Assembly (NCBI RefSeq): GCF_030209745.1 | Contig: NZ_JARVRJ010000011.1 | Span: 62,001 to 126,000 of the forward strand | Direction: 5' to 3' | Origin: Arthrobacter sp. fls2-241-R2A-200 | GTDB taxonomy: Bacteria > Actinomycetota > Actinomycetes > Actinomycetales > Micrococcaceae | Length of the DNA: 64,000 nt | Shown here: one piece after another, positions 32,229 to 40,995 of the stretch | Layout of the letters: each line of letters starts with the position of its first letter | How positions within the stretch are numbered: the stretch's first letter is position 1 | Made by a program: the position numbers and the translations under genes | The notes under the pieces: model-generated | Seen by the model: only the letters and a program-made list of their open reading frames with translations | Databases searched by the model: none | What the model was told of the DNA's origin: nothing

Positions 32229-32657
32229 TCAGTCTGCCGGGACAGCCTCGCGGTGGCCTGCCGCGCGCAGGGCAGCCCGCAGTTTGACGGCCGTGGCGTC
32301 CATGACTGCCGGGTCCGGATTGTGGTCCGCGTTATGTACCTCGAAGTCCGCTGTGGAATAGGCGGGCCAAACATGCACATGCAGGTGGTCCACCTCGAAG
32401 CCCTCCATGAGCACGCCTACACGCTTTGCGGAAAACAACTCTTCCTGGACTTTTCCTATGCTCTGGGCCACATCCATGACCTTCCCCAGAAGCTCTGGGC
32501 TCGCGTGGGTCCAGGAGTCGACTTCTTCCCGGGGCACCACCAGGGTGTGGCCTTGGGTGAGCGGGGCGATGGTCAGGAAGGCCACTACGTCCTTGTCCTT
32601 CCAAACAAAGCGGCCAGGGATCTCCCCATTGATGATCTTGGTGAACAGCGTGCTCAT
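32229..32657 (-). CDS. HIT family nucleotide hydrolase/transferase
   Basis: A 142-residue histidine-triad protein. The triad is VDHLHVHVWP (HLHVH), with the N-terminal FTKIINGEIPGRFVWKDKDVVAF of the Hint/HIT branch. HIT proteins hydrolyse nucleoside phosphoramidates or related AMP esters; the physiological substrate is unknown. Its ATG overlaps the stop of the alcohol dehydrogenase gene (ATGA), so it is the last gene of a three-gene operon. Confidence 0.93.
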   Translation of the reverse strand: MSTLFTKIINGEIPGRFVWKDKDVVAFLTIAPLTQGHTLVVPREEVDSWTHASPELLGKVMDVAQSIGKVQEELFSAKRVGVLMEGFEVDHLHVHVWPAYSTADFEVHNADHNPDPAVMDATAVKLRAALRAAGHREAVPAD

Positions 32658-33808
32658 ACGTCCGCCTTGTCCGAGGGTTCGTGCAGGGTTGAGGCGTCCA
32701 GCACGAAACGGTACTTAACGTCGCCAGCCACCATCCGGTCATACGCCTCGTTCAGTTGGTCGGCAGCAACGATTTCAATCTCGCTTGCCACCCCGTGATC
32801 GGCACAGAAATCCAACATCTCCTGGGTTTCGGCGATGCCACCTATGAGGGAACCTGCATAGGCGAGCCTGCGCCTGATGAGCAGGCCCGGGCTTACTGGG
32901 GGCATGTCCCCGGCGGGCAGCCCGAGCTGGAAGAGCGCGCCGTCCAAGCGAAGCGTGAGGAAGTAGGGATTGAGGTCGTGGGGCGCGGCCACAGTGTCGA
33001 TGATGACGTCGATGCTGCGGTTCGCTGCAGCCATGGCGTCGGCATCCTTGGACAGGACCACCCGATCAGCTCCCAGCTCACGGGCAGCCTCGAATTTTGA
33101 CTCAGAGGTGGTGAAGACAGTGACCTCTGCGCCCATGGCCTTGGCGATCTTAACGGCCATGTGGCCCAACCCGCCGAGCCCAACAACGCCTACCGAGTCA
33201 CCCTCTTCCACTTCGAAATACCGCAACGGCGAAAAGGTGGTAATTCCGGCGCACAGCAGTGGCGCTGCGGCAGCGGGGTCGAGCGCTTCGGGGATGCGAA
33301 GCACAAAGCGACGGTCCACTACTACCGACGTCGAATAGCCGCCTTGGGTGACGGCGCCTCCGTTCCGGGGGTCGGCAGCACCGTACGTACCGGTGTTGCC
33401 GCGTTCACAATACTGTTCCAGTCCGTCCAGGCAGCTCTCACATTCGCGGCAGGAGTCCACCATGCAACCGACGCCCACGCGGTCTCCGGGAGCGAAGTCC
33501 TCGACGGCGGCACCGACACGCGTCACACGTCCGACAATCTCGTGCCCCGGAACAAGGGGGTACGTAGGCATACGCCATTCGGCGCGGACCGCGTGCACGT
33601 CGGAGTGGCAAAGTCCGCAGAATTCGATGGCGATCTCGACGTCGTCTTCTTTCGGGGCGCGCCGGGCCACCGTCAGCGGAACGAGTCCACTATCTGGAGA
33701 CGTTCCTCCATAGGCCGCAGCGAGCGTTTGTGTGCCGGGGGCAGACTCGCTGGTGTCAACAGTGATGGGTTTGGCAAGGGGCGGGGGTACAGGGCGTCCG
33801 GGGGTCAT
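32654..33808 (-). CDS. Zinc-dependent alcohol dehydrogenase (YahK/AdhC-type)
   Basis: A 384-residue medium-chain dehydrogenase. Catalytic zinc ligands are in CGLCHSDVH and PGHEIVG, the structural zinc cysteines in CRECESCLDGLEQYC, and the dinucleotide motif is VGLGGLGHMAVKIAKAMGA. This profile matches NADP-dependent cinnamyl-alcohol/YahK-type aldehyde reductases. The N-terminal 25 or so residues before the fold are an extension, so a downstream start is possible. It is joined to its neighbours by 4-base overlaps on both sides. Confidence 0.92.
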   Translation of the reverse strand: MTPGRPVPPPLAKPITVDTSESAPGTQTLAAAYGGTSPDSGLVPLTVARRAPKEDDVEIAIEFCGLCHSDVHAVRAEWRMPTYPLVPGHEIVGRVTRVGAAVEDFAPGDRVGVGCMVDSCRECESCLDGLEQYCERGNTGTYGAADPRNGGAVTQGGYSTSVVVDRRFVLRIPEALDPAAAAPLLCAGITTFSPLRYFEVEEGDSVGVVGLGGLGHMAVKIAKAMGAEVTVFTTSESKFEAARELGADRVVLSKDADAMAAANRSIDVIIDTVAAPHDLNPYFLTLRLDGALFQLGLPAGDMPPVSPGLLIRRRLAYAGSLIGGIAETQEMLDFCADHGVASEIEIVAADQLNEAYDRMVAGDVKYRFVLDASTLHEPSDKADV

Positions 33809-34728
33809 GCTTCGACGCTACTCCCGGTTGATGCACCAGTGCCAGTTGAACCGCTGCTCAGCGGAACCTCGTCCACTACGCCGGGTGCGCCAAAGGGCCG
33901 GCTTCCAACAACCACAGGGTTCGCAGCATGATTCGACCACTGCGAGAAGGACCCCGGAAAGAGCGCTGCTTGGAATCCGGCGATTTCAAGGGCGGCAATC
34001 TGGTGGGCGGCCGTTACTCCGGAACCGCAATAGACGGCAACGTCGCAGGAACCATCGATCCCCAAATCCGCGAAGGCCGTCCGCAACGCCGGTGCAGGGA
34101 GGAACCGGCCATCCGCGTCGAGATTGAGGGTGGTGGGGGCGCTTACTGCCCCGGGGATGTGGCCGGCCTTGGGATCTATAGGTTCCACTTCGCCCCGGTA
34201 GCGCTCACCGGCACGGGCATCGAGCAGCACACCTTTGCTGTGCCACCGCGATGCCTGTTCCTCGGTGATGACCGGCATTCCGGCCTCTGCGAGGTTGACG
34301 CTCCCTGGCACCACGTGCTCGTCACCGGTTTCCACACGGAATCCCGCTGCGCGCCAGGCGGCGAGGCCGCCGTCGAGCAGGTAGACCGACTCCATACCCG
34401 CATCGCGCAACATCCACCAAGCACGGGCAGCAGCCATGCTGTCGCTGTTGTCGTACGCCACCACGGTGTCGCCGTCGTTGATGCCCCAGCGGCGCGCGGA
34501 CGCTTGGAAGCGTTCTTGCGACGGCAAGGGGTGCCGTCCGAGGCCAGGCTGCGCGGGATCGGCCAGCTCGGTGGGCAGGTCAACGTAAACGGCCCCCGGA
34601 AGGTGGCCTGCGAGGTATTCGTCATGGCCGTCGGCGCGGCCCAAGACCCAGCGGACGTCCAAGAGTACGGTCCGCTCCCCTGCTGCGAGGCGGCGGTGGA
34701 CTTCAGCGGCGTCCATCAGGGTAGTCAT
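33805..34728 (-). CDS. Thiosulfate/3-mercaptopyruvate sulfurtransferase (rhodanese)
   Basis: A 307-residue tandem rhodanese. The N-terminal domain lacks the cysteine (YDNSDSMAAARAWWMLR), as usual for an inactive repeat. The C-terminal domain has the persulfide-forming cysteine in VAVYCGSGVTAAH. It moves sulfane sulfur from thiosulfate or 3-mercaptopyruvate to an acceptor. It is the first gene of the rhodanese-adh-HIT operon and is divergent from a cysteine desulfhydrase, so the locus has a sulfur theme. Confidence 0.93.
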   Translation of the reverse strand: MTTLMDAAEVHRRLAAGERTVLLDVRWVLGRADGHDEYLAGHLPGAVYVDLPTELADPAQPGLGRHPLPSQERFQASARRWGINDGDTVVAYDNSDSMAAARAWWMLRDAGMESVYLLDGGLAAWRAAGFRVETGDEHVVPGSVNLAEAGMPVITEEQASRWHSKGVLLDARAGERYRGEVEPIDPKAGHIPGAVSAPTTLNLDADGRFLPAPALRTAFADLGIDGSCDVAVYCGSGVTAAHQIAALEIAGFQAALFPGSFSQWSNHAANPVVVGSRPFGAPGVVDEVPLSSGSTGTGASTGSSVEA

Positions 34729-34816
34729 GGGTCTCCTCCACTTCGGCGGTTAATGGTCAGCGTCCCCGGTCAGGAAACTGTGTTCGGGCCGCCGATTTCC
34801 AGCCTAGGCTTATCCG

Positions 34817-35899
34817 GTGAGCAAATCGTGTATTCAGGACAGAGCGTGGGCCAACAAGGCGATCGGCAAGATCGAAGCCGAAAACAACCGCTCTGCGGAC
34901 ACACACCTCTACGCCGTCCCGTTGCCCGAGCATTGGGGCGTGCAACTGTACCTGAAGGACGAGTCGACGCACCGCTCCGGTAGCCTCAAGCATCGCTTGG
35001 CGCGTTCGTTGTTCCTGTACGGCATCGTCAACGGCTGGATCACGGAAGGGACCACCATCGTGGAGGCCTCCAGCGGAAGTACCGCGGTCTCCGAGGCATA
35101 CTTTGCCCGGCTCCTTGGTCTGCCGTATATCGCCGTCATGACCAAGACCACCAGCCCGGAGAAGATCGCGCTGATCGAGGACTTCGGCGGTTCCTGCTTG
35201 TTCGTGGACCACGCCTCAGAGGTGTACGCAGTTGCTGAGGAAACAGCCCGGACGGCTGGCGGGCACTACATGGACCAGTTCACCTACGCCGAACGCGCCA
35301 CGGACTGGCGCGGGAACAACAACATCGCCGAATCAATCTTCGAACAACTCGCCATGGAAGAACACCCTGTCCCGGAGTGGATCGTCGTGGGCGCCGGCAC
35401 CGGCGGTACCAGCGCGACCATTGGCCGGTACCTGCGGTACAACCGCCATAGCACCAGGCTCGCTGTTGTGGATCCGGAAAACTCAGCCTTCTACCCGGCA
35501 TGGCGTGACGGCAATGCTGCCGCAGTCAGCGGCTTACCGTCGCGTATTGAAGGCATCGGACGGCCGCGGTCCGAACCAAGCTTCGTGCCGGCGGTCATCG
35601 ACCACATGATCCAGGTACCGGACGCGGCGTCGATAGCTGCAATGCGCCACCTGCGGAAATTCACCGGCATCCACGCCGGCCCCTCCACCGGCACCAACCT
35701 CTGGGGCGTCTGGCAACTGGTGGCCCAAATGGTGGCCGAGGGGCGGAGGGGCAGCATCGTTTCGCTCATTTGCGACGCCGGCGTCCGTTACGCAGGAAGC
35801 TATAACGACGCCGGTTGGCTCGCCGCGCATGGACTGGACCCCCTGCCCTACGAGGCAGTCCTGGACCAGTTCCACGACACCGGTGTGTGGCCTGTTTAG
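34817..35899 (+). CDS. cds1: PLP-dependent L-cysteine desulfhydrase (Cds1-like)
   Basis: A 360-residue fold-type II PLP enzyme with the Schiff-base lysine in [14 protein letters not shown] and the glycine-rich phosphate loop [15 protein letters not shown]. The C-terminal region resembles mycobacterial Cds1, which breaks cysteine into H2S, pyruvate and ammonia, more than CysK or CysM. The start is GTG with no clear ribosome-binding site. A TAGGCT -10-like box ends 6 bases before it (34805-34810), which is compatible with a leaderless mRNA. It is convergent with the next gene, with overlapping stops. Confidence 0.85.
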   Translation: MSKSCIQDRAWANKAIGKIEAENNRSADTHLYAVPLPEHWGVQLYLKDESTHRSGSLKHRLARSLFLYGIVNGWITEGTTIVEASSGSTAVSEAYFARLLGLPYIAVMTKTTSPEKIALIEDFGGSCLFVDHASEVYAVAEETARTAGGHYMDQFTYAERATDWRGNNNIAESIFEQLAMEEHPVPEWIVVGAGTGGTSATIGRYLRYNRHSTRLAVVDPENSAFYPAWRDGNAAAVSGLPSRIEGIGRPRSEPSFVPAVIDHMIQVPDAASIAAMRHLRKFTGIHAGPSTGTNLWGVWQLVAQMVAEGRRGSIVSLICDAGVRYAGSYNDAGWLAAHGLDPLPYEAVLDQFHDTGVWPV

Positions 35900-36561
35900 A
35901 CGTCCACGCTTCCGCCGGGAGCAATCGACTCGTAGCTCGTGCCATAGCGGGAGCCGATGCGCGCCACGTGTGCCTCGACGGCTCCCCTACCCAACTCGTT
36001 GAGCAGCCTATCATGGACGGGGAAGGCTCGAGGTGCCCTGACGGAGACCACAAAGTCCACTACCTCGGACACTTTGGACCATGGCGCGTGAATGGGTACC
36101 AGCAGCGTCTTGACCTGGATTCCATCGGGCACCACGAAAGAATCGCCGGGGTGGAACACGTTGCTGTCCACGAGGTATCCAACGTTGGCCACCACAGGAA
36201 TCTGGGCATGGATCAGGGCATGCTGGCCCCCGTAGGTGCGCACGTTGAAGCCGCCGGCATCAAACTCCGTACCGGGCTCTGCGGTGTGGACACGGGCAGC
36301 GACAGCCTCATCCGAACCAGCGTCTTCGCGCAATGAAGCCGCTACGCCAGCGGGAGCATGGACCTCCAGCGTTGTGTTCTCGCGCAAGGCGGCAATCACT
36401 GCGGGGCGGTCTATATGGTCGTTGTGCTCGTGCGTAACCAGTACCGCGTGTGCCCCTGCCAGGGCCTCCTTCGACTCGGAAAATGTCCCTGGGTCAATGA
36501 CCAGGACATGTCCTTCCTTCTGCAGGCGGACACAGGCGTGGGTGTATTTGGTGAGCTTCAT
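35896..36561 (-). CDS. Metallo-beta-lactamase fold hydrolase (UlaG-like)
   Basis: A 221-residue MBL-fold protein. The metal motif is [11 protein letters not shown] (HxHxDH), with the N-terminal [21 protein letters not shown] typical of the YcbL/UlaG-like L-ascorbate-lactonase group. The ATG at 36561 (MKLTKY) is preferred to an in-frame GTG two codons upstream. The substrate is unknown. Its stop overlaps the stop of the convergent desulfhydrase gene. Confidence 0.88.
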   Translation of the reverse strand: MKLTKYTHACVRLQKEGHVLVIDPGTFSESKEALAGAHAVLVTHEHNDHIDRPAVIAALRENTTLEVHAPAGVAASLREDAGSDEAVAARVHTAEPGTEFDAGGFNVRTYGGQHALIHAQIPVVANVGYLVDSNVFHPGDSFVVPDGIQVKTLLVPIHAPWSKVSEVVDFVVSVRAPRAFPVHDRLLNELGRGAVEAHVARIGSRYGTSYESIAPGGSVDV

Positions 36562-36631
36562 GTGCACAGCCTAGGGACGCTTCCTGACAGTTTCCAGACC
36601 GCTCCTGCTGGTAAAATCGGGGTTCACAGTA

Positions 36632-36661
36632 TTCGGCGTTTGCCAGTTCGGCGTTTGCCGG
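36632..36661. repeat. Tandem 15-bp repeat upstream of the Fur-family gene
   Basis: Two head-to-tail copies of TTCGGCGTTTGCC(A/G)G, differing at one base, lie immediately upstream of the Fur-family start. They could be a duplicated operator or a neutral tandem duplication. Confidence 0.85.
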
Positions 36662-36683
36662 TTTTCGGGAAGTGAGTCCTCCA

Positions 36684-37151
36684 ATGCCACACGGCACCCA
36701 TTCCGCCACGGGCGGGCCCACAGTGCCGGTGGCCGCAGCTGCCAAGGAGCAGCGCGTCACCAAGCAACGCCTGGCCGTCAGCGCCGCATTGGACGAGCTG
36801 GATGACTTCGTCAGCACCCAGGAGCTCTACAGGTTGCTGCAGAACAAAGGCATTTCGGTGTCGCTGGCTACGTCCTACCGCATCCTTCAATCATTGGCCG
36901 ACGACGGTCTCATCGACGTTCTCAGGAACAGCGAAGGCGAAGCCGTATACCGGCGCTGCGCGGTCACCGGCCACCACCATCACCTGCTCTGTCGCAACTG
37001 TGGGAAGGCCGTGGAAGTAGAAGCGCCCGCCGTCGAAACGTGGGCGGCCCGGACGGCGGCCGAACATGGCTTCACTGAAGTTGCGCACACGGTTGAGATC
37101 TTTGGGCTCTGCCCGGAGTGCTCGGCGAAAAAGGCGGCTGGGGAACTTTAG
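36684..37151 (+). CDS. zur: Fur family transcriptional regulator, Zur-like
   Basis: A Fur-family winged-helix repressor of about 155 residues. The DNA-binding region is FVSTQELYRLLQNKGISVSLATSYRILQSLADDG. Metal sites follow: HHHHLLCRNCGKAVEVE and the C-terminal CPEC. A zinc role (Zur) is inferred because it is convergent with znuABC-type genes, with stops overlapping by 4 bases. Starts at the ATG (36684) or an in-frame GTG (36672) are both possible; neither has a strong ribosome-binding site. Confidence 0.85.
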   Translation: MPHGTHSATGGPTVPVAAAAKEQRVTKQRLAVSAALDELDDFVSTQELYRLLQNKGISVSLATSYRILQSLADDGLIDVLRNSEGEAVYRRCAVTGHHHHLLCRNCGKAVEVEAPAVETWAARTAAEHGFTEVAHTVEIFGLCPECSAKKAAGEL

Positions 37152-38038
37152 GCCGCTGCTGTGGGCAAGTCCCGGGAAACCCGGCCGTTAAGTCCCCGGG
37201 TCGCCCGCGCCTTCCCGATCACCCGGCACACCACGTAGGTAAGGAACGACAACGTTGTCACGTAAGGACTGATGGGTATCCTGCTGCCCAGTGCCAGCAA
37301 GATGCCGCCCACGGTCGCCGTCGTGGCGAAGACCACGCTGAGCAGTACCACCAGTTTCGGTGAGGTGGTCACCCTCAGTGCCGCTGCGGCCGGGGTGATC
37401 AGCAAGGCCAACACCAGCAGGGCTCCCACAATCTGGATGGACAACGCAACGCTGATCCCCAGCAGGACCATGAATCCGATGGCGAGGGCCCGCACAGGGA
37501 CACCCCGGGCCTCCGCCATCTCCGGGTCCACGCTGGCAAAGTTCAACGGCCGCCAAATGGCCGTGAGCGCGATCATCACGATCAGAGCGGTGACCACGAG
37601 CGCTTGCAGTTGAACGGTGTCAACGGACACGATCTGCCCGGTCAGCAGGCCGAATTTGTTAGCTGCCCGCCCCTCGTACAAGGCCAGGAACAGGATGCCC
37701 AAGCCCAGCCCAAAGGGCATGATGACGCCGATGATCGAGTTTTTGTCCCTCGCGCGCACGCCCATGAATCCGAGGAGGACTGCTGCGGCCACGGAGCCGA
37801 TCAGGGAACCCAGGATGATGTCAGCACCGATCAACAGGGCGAAGGCGGCACCGGCGAAGGAAAGTTCCGAAATGCCGTGGACGGCGAAAGCCAGGTCGCG
37901 TTTCATCACGAAGGTCCCCATCAGGCCCCCAAGAAGCCCCAGGACCGCTCCGGCCCATAGGGAGTTCTGGACCAGGCCCAGCAGCTCCCCGTAGTCCTCG
38001 AAGTTGAACACCGTGTGCAGGATGCTGTTGAAATCCAT
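37148..38038 (-). CDS. znuB: Zinc/manganese ABC transporter permease (ZnuB-like)
   Basis: A 296-residue ABC-3 family permease with about eight membrane helices (AVLGLLGGLMGTFVMKRDLAFAVHGISE near the N-terminus). It carries metal ions across the membrane, powered by the ATPase encoded just upstream (1-base junction). Its stop overlaps that of the convergent Fur-family gene, placing regulator and transporter tail to tail. Confidence 0.92.
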   Translation of the reverse strand: MDFNSILHTVFNFEDYGELLGLVQNSLWAGAVLGLLGGLMGTFVMKRDLAFAVHGISELSFAGAAFALLIGADIILGSLIGSVAAAVLLGFMGVRARDKNSIIGVIMPFGLGLGILFLALYEGRAANKFGLLTGQIVSVDTVQLQALVVTALIVMIALTAIWRPLNFASVDPEMAEARGVPVRALAIGFMVLLGISVALSIQIVGALLVLALLITPAAAALRVTTSPKLVVLLSVVFATTATVGGILLALGSRIPISPYVTTLSFLTYVVCRVIGKARATRGLNGRVSRDLPTAAA

Positions 38039-38863
38039 CTAGAGCCCTTCCGCCGCGTGCGCGTCGTCATGGAAGTGCGTGGTGGCGTCCGGAAGCCCGA
38101 CGACGACGATCCTTCCGTTGGCGTGGATGACCTCCACGTGGCTGCCGTAGAGATCGGACAAAACCTCGGTGGTCATGACTTCATGGGGCGGCCCCACCCT
38201 GAACCGGCCGCCTGCCAAATAGAGGACCCTGTCCACATAATCCATGATCGGGTTGATCTCGTGCGTCACGAAAACTACTGCACTGTTGCGTTCGTGGCAT
38301 TCCCTGTTGATCAAGGAACTGACAGCTTGTTGGTGGTGCAAGTCCAAAGACAGGAGCGGTTCGTCACAGAGCAGCACTTGCGGCTCGGACGCCAGTGCCT
38401 GGGCCACCCTCAGCCTTTGCTGCTCCCCACCTGAGAGCTGCCCTACCGGCACCTTGGCGTAGTCGCTCGCTCCCACGAGCTCAAGCAGTTCATCGATGCG
38501 GCGATTGGTCTTCCCCGGCGCCACCCGCAGGCCCCAGCGGTGTCCGTCGATGCCGAGGCCCACCAAGTCCCGGGCCCGCAGCGGAGTGTCTGGGGCGAAG
38601 GATTTCTGCTGCGGGATGTAGCCGATGCTCCTGCTTCCCCGCTCCACCGGATGGCCAGCTAGTGAAACAGTGCCCGCATGGAGTTCCTGTAGGCCCAGCA
38701 GGACTTTCAGGAAGCTCGTCTTGCCGCTCCCATTAGGGCCGAGAACTGCCAGGAACTCGCCGGGGTTGATGTCAAGGTCAAGGTCCCGCCATAAGGTCCT
38801 CTGTCCGAACTGCAGGCAGGCTCCGCGCAGGCTCACGGCCGGCGTCGAAAGTTGTCCGGTCAT
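38039..38863 (-). CDS. znuC: Zinc/manganese ABC transporter ATPase (ZnuC-like)
   Basis: A 274-residue ABC ATPase: Walker A LGPNGSGKTSFLKVL, signature QLSGGEQQRLRVAQAL, Walker B VLLCDEPLLSLD and the switch His in VFVTHEINPI. The ATG at 38863 lies 7 bases after the znuA stop. An upstream TTG would create an 11-base overlap and is less likely. It abuts znuB. Confidence 0.93.
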   Translation of the reverse strand: MTGQLSTPAVSLRGACLQFGQRTLWRDLDLDINPGEFLAVLGPNGSGKTSFLKVLLGLQELHAGTVSLAGHPVERGSRSIGYIPQQKSFAPDTPLRARDLVGLGIDGHRWGLRVAPGKTNRRIDELLELVGASDYAKVPVGQLSGGEQQRLRVAQALASEPQVLLCDEPLLSLDLHHQQAVSSLINRECHERNSAVVFVTHEINPIMDYVDRVLYLAGGRFRVGPPHEVMTTEVLSDLYGSHVEVIHANGRIVVVGLPDATTHFHDDAHAAEGL

Positions 38864-38870
38864 GGCAGGG

Positions 38871-39830
38871 CTACTTTCCAAGTGCGGCCGTCAGGGATTC
38901 CACGTTCTCAGTCATCCACTGAACATAGCCCTTGCCGTCGGGAAGCGTTTCGGAAAAGTTCACAACAGGTATCCCGGCAGCCTCCGCAGCCTGCTTGACC
39001 ACCTGGGTTTGCGGGCCCTCGGTCTGGTCGTTGTAGGCCAACAACCGGACACCTTTGTTCGCCATGAGGCCGGTGGTTTCCTTCATCACGGAGGCCGGGA
39101 CGTCCGTGCCCTCTTCCACCGCGGCACTGAATGCTGCGGGGGTTTTGTTCTCCAAACCTGCGGCTTCCAAGAGATACAGCGGAACCGGTTCGGTGATCGC
39201 CACGGGCGCGTGGTTGTAGCGCTTTTCCAGGACCGAGAGTTTTCCCGAGAGTCCTGCCAGTTTGGCTTTGAACGCAGCCGAGTTGGCTGTAAATGCCGAT
39301 GCCGATGCTGGGTCAAGCTTCCCCAGCTTGGCAGCTACCGCATCGGCGAGCTTGCCCATGGAACCGATGTTGTACCAAACGTGCTCATTGAATCCGTTGG
39401 TGTGCCCGTGGCCATCGTCTGCAGATGCGGCCGCGGACGGCGTCGTCGTCTCCAGGCCGGAGACGTCGACGGCCTTGACCACGTGATCGGAACTGATCTT
39501 GGTCTCGTCGGCAATCTTCTGGACGAAGTCGTCGTATCCGCCGCCGTTCTCCACCACGAGGCCAGCCTTGGAGAGGGCCAGCTTATCCTGCGCGCTGGCC
39601 TCATAAGAGTGCGGATCCTGGCTGGTCTTGGTGATGAGGGCCTTCACGTTGACCTTGTCGCCTCCGATCGCCTGGACGATGTCGCCGTAGACGTTGGTGG
39701 AGGTCACGACGTCCACCATTCCCGGGCTGGACTGGGCCGCTCCACTGGCATTCCCCGAACAGGAACTGAGCATGAGGGCTGCCAGGCCGGCAGCGGCAAC
39801 GATGGACAGGTGGGCGGCTGGGCGTCGCAC
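38871..39830 (-). CDS. znuA: Zinc/manganese ABC transporter substrate-binding lipoprotein (ZnuA-like)
   Basis: A 319-residue cluster A-I binding protein. The signal peptide ends in the lipobox LSSC. Metal-ligand regions are visible: DPHSYEASAQDKLAL, the short His-rich loop DDGHGHTNGFNEHVWYN (characteristic of zinc binders), and a C-terminal LAYNDQTEGPQ. The start is a GTG at 39830. It is first in the znuACB operon, with a strong palindrome about 60 bases upstream. Confidence 0.92.
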   Translation of the reverse strand: MRRPAAHLSIVAAAGLAALMLSSCSGNASGAAQSSPGMVDVVTSTNVYGDIVQAIGGDKVNVKALITKTSQDPHSYEASAQDKLALSKAGLVVENGGGYDDFVQKIADETKISSDHVVKAVDVSGLETTTPSAAASADDGHGHTNGFNEHVWYNIGSMGKLADAVAAKLGKLDPASASAFTANSAAFKAKLAGLSGKLSVLEKRYNHAPVAITEPVPLYLLEAAGLENKTPAAFSAAVEEGTDVPASVMKETTGLMANKGVRLLAYNDQTEGPQTQVVKQAAEAAGIPVVNFSETLPDGKGYVQWMTENVESLTAALGK

Positions 39831-39889
39831 AGAACCTCGGATCTACTCACAATGAGAATCAAACACGTTTACTGACGATCCGAGTCTAG

Positions 39890-39918
39890 CCCTAAATGGG
39901 AATGATTCCTATTTAGGG
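39890..39918. promoter_or_regulatory. 29-bp palindrome upstream of znuA: candidate Zur operator
   Basis: The arms CCCTAAAT and ATTTAGGG flank a centre GGGAATGATTCC. The whole 29-bp unit is symmetric apart from one mismatched pair and the central base. The AATGATT core resembles actinobacterial Zur boxes. It lies 60-90 bases before znuA and just after the stop of the upstream gene, so it could also act as a terminator for that gene. Confidence 0.6.
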
Positions 39919-39927
39919 CCAGACGGG

Positions 39928-40995
39928 CTAAGCCTCGGGAACGCCGTAGCGCCTGATCCCGGTCGCCTGGGTGGCATCCCGGATCTCTCCGACGAGTTGC
40001 TCGATGACATCTTCGAGGAACAGCACTCCTTGCGTTGCCCCGCCCGGGCCCACAACGCGGGCCAGGTGGGAGCCGGTGCGTTGCATGACTGACATCGCCC
40101 GCTCGATTTCATCCTCCGGAGAAAGATTGGCCAGAGACCGGATGCGGCCCTCGGCAATGGGGTGCCTCCTGCCCTCCTCAGGGATGGACAGGATGTCCTT
40201 GACGTGCAGGTAACCGGCGAGTTCGCCGTCGTCGTCCACCATGGGGAAACGCGAGAAGCCGGTCCGGCTGACGGCCTTCTCCACATCGATGGGAGTCGAG
40301 GCCGTCCTCAGGACCACCAGGTCCTGCAGCGGCACCATGATGTGGGCCGCCGTGTGTTCGGAGAACTCCAAGGCGCCGCTAAGCAGCCCTGCGTCGTCAT
40401 CCACCAAGCCGTGGCGCGTGGACTCCTGGACGATGGACTGCACTTCTTCCAGGGTGAACGAGGACGCAACCTCATCCTTGGGTTCGATTTTCATCAACCG
40501 CAGGATGTGGTTTGCCAGCCAGTTCAACGACCAAATGACGGGTTTGACGAAGCGGCCGATCCACATCAGAGGGGGCGCCAACATCAACGCGGCCTTGTCC
40601 GCCAAGGACACTGAGATATTCTTGGGCACCATCTCGCCGAACGTCACGTGCATGAACGTGACAAAGAGCAGCGCGATCGCAAAAGCAATGACGTCGGCCA
40701 GCTCGACAGGGACGCCCACAAGCTCCAACGGTGCCGCCAGCAGATGGTGGATAGCAGGTTCAGCCACTTGAAGGATGAGCAGGGAACAAACCGTGATGCC
40801 CAACTGGGCACAGGCCAGCATCAAGGAAACGTTTTCCATGGCCACAAGAGTGATTTGCGCCCTCTTGGAACCAGCCAAGGCCAACGGCTCAATCTGGCTC
40901 CGGCGTGCCGACATCACCGCAAATTCAGCACTCACGAAGAAGGCGTTGCCGAGCAACAGGACTACCAGCCAAAAAATTCCGGCCCAGTCGTTCAT
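39928..40995 (-). CDS. CNNM/CorC-type hemolysin-family membrane protein (second copy)
   Basis: A 355-residue protein from the ATG at 40995 (MNDWAGIFWLV). It has a DUF21/CNNM domain of about three membrane helices (FVSAEFAVMSARRSQ after the first), then a CBS pair (TPIDVEKAVSRTGFSRFPMVD and ILSIPEEGRR). It lacks the C-terminal CorC_HlyC domain seen in its neighbour, ending after the CBS pair. CNNM proteins are linked to Mg2+ or Co2+ export. It overlaps the upstream paralogue by 4 bases (ATGA). Confidence 0.88.
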   Translation of the reverse strand: MNDWAGIFWLVVLLLGNAFFVSAEFAVMSARRSQIEPLALAGSKRAQITLVAMENVSLMLACAQLGITVCSLLILQVAEPAIHHLLAAPLELVGVPVELADVIAFAIALLFVTFMHVTFGEMVPKNISVSLADKAALMLAPPLMWIGRFVKPVIWSLNWLANHILRLMKIEPKDEVASSFTLEEVQSIVQESTRHGLVDDDAGLLSGALEFSEHTAAHIMVPLQDLVVLRTASTPIDVEKAVSRTGFSRFPMVDDDGELAGYLHVKDILSIPEEGRRHPIAEGRIRSLANLSPEDEIERAMSVMQRTGSHLARVVGPGGATQGVLFLEDVIEQLVGEIRDATQATGIRRYGVPEA

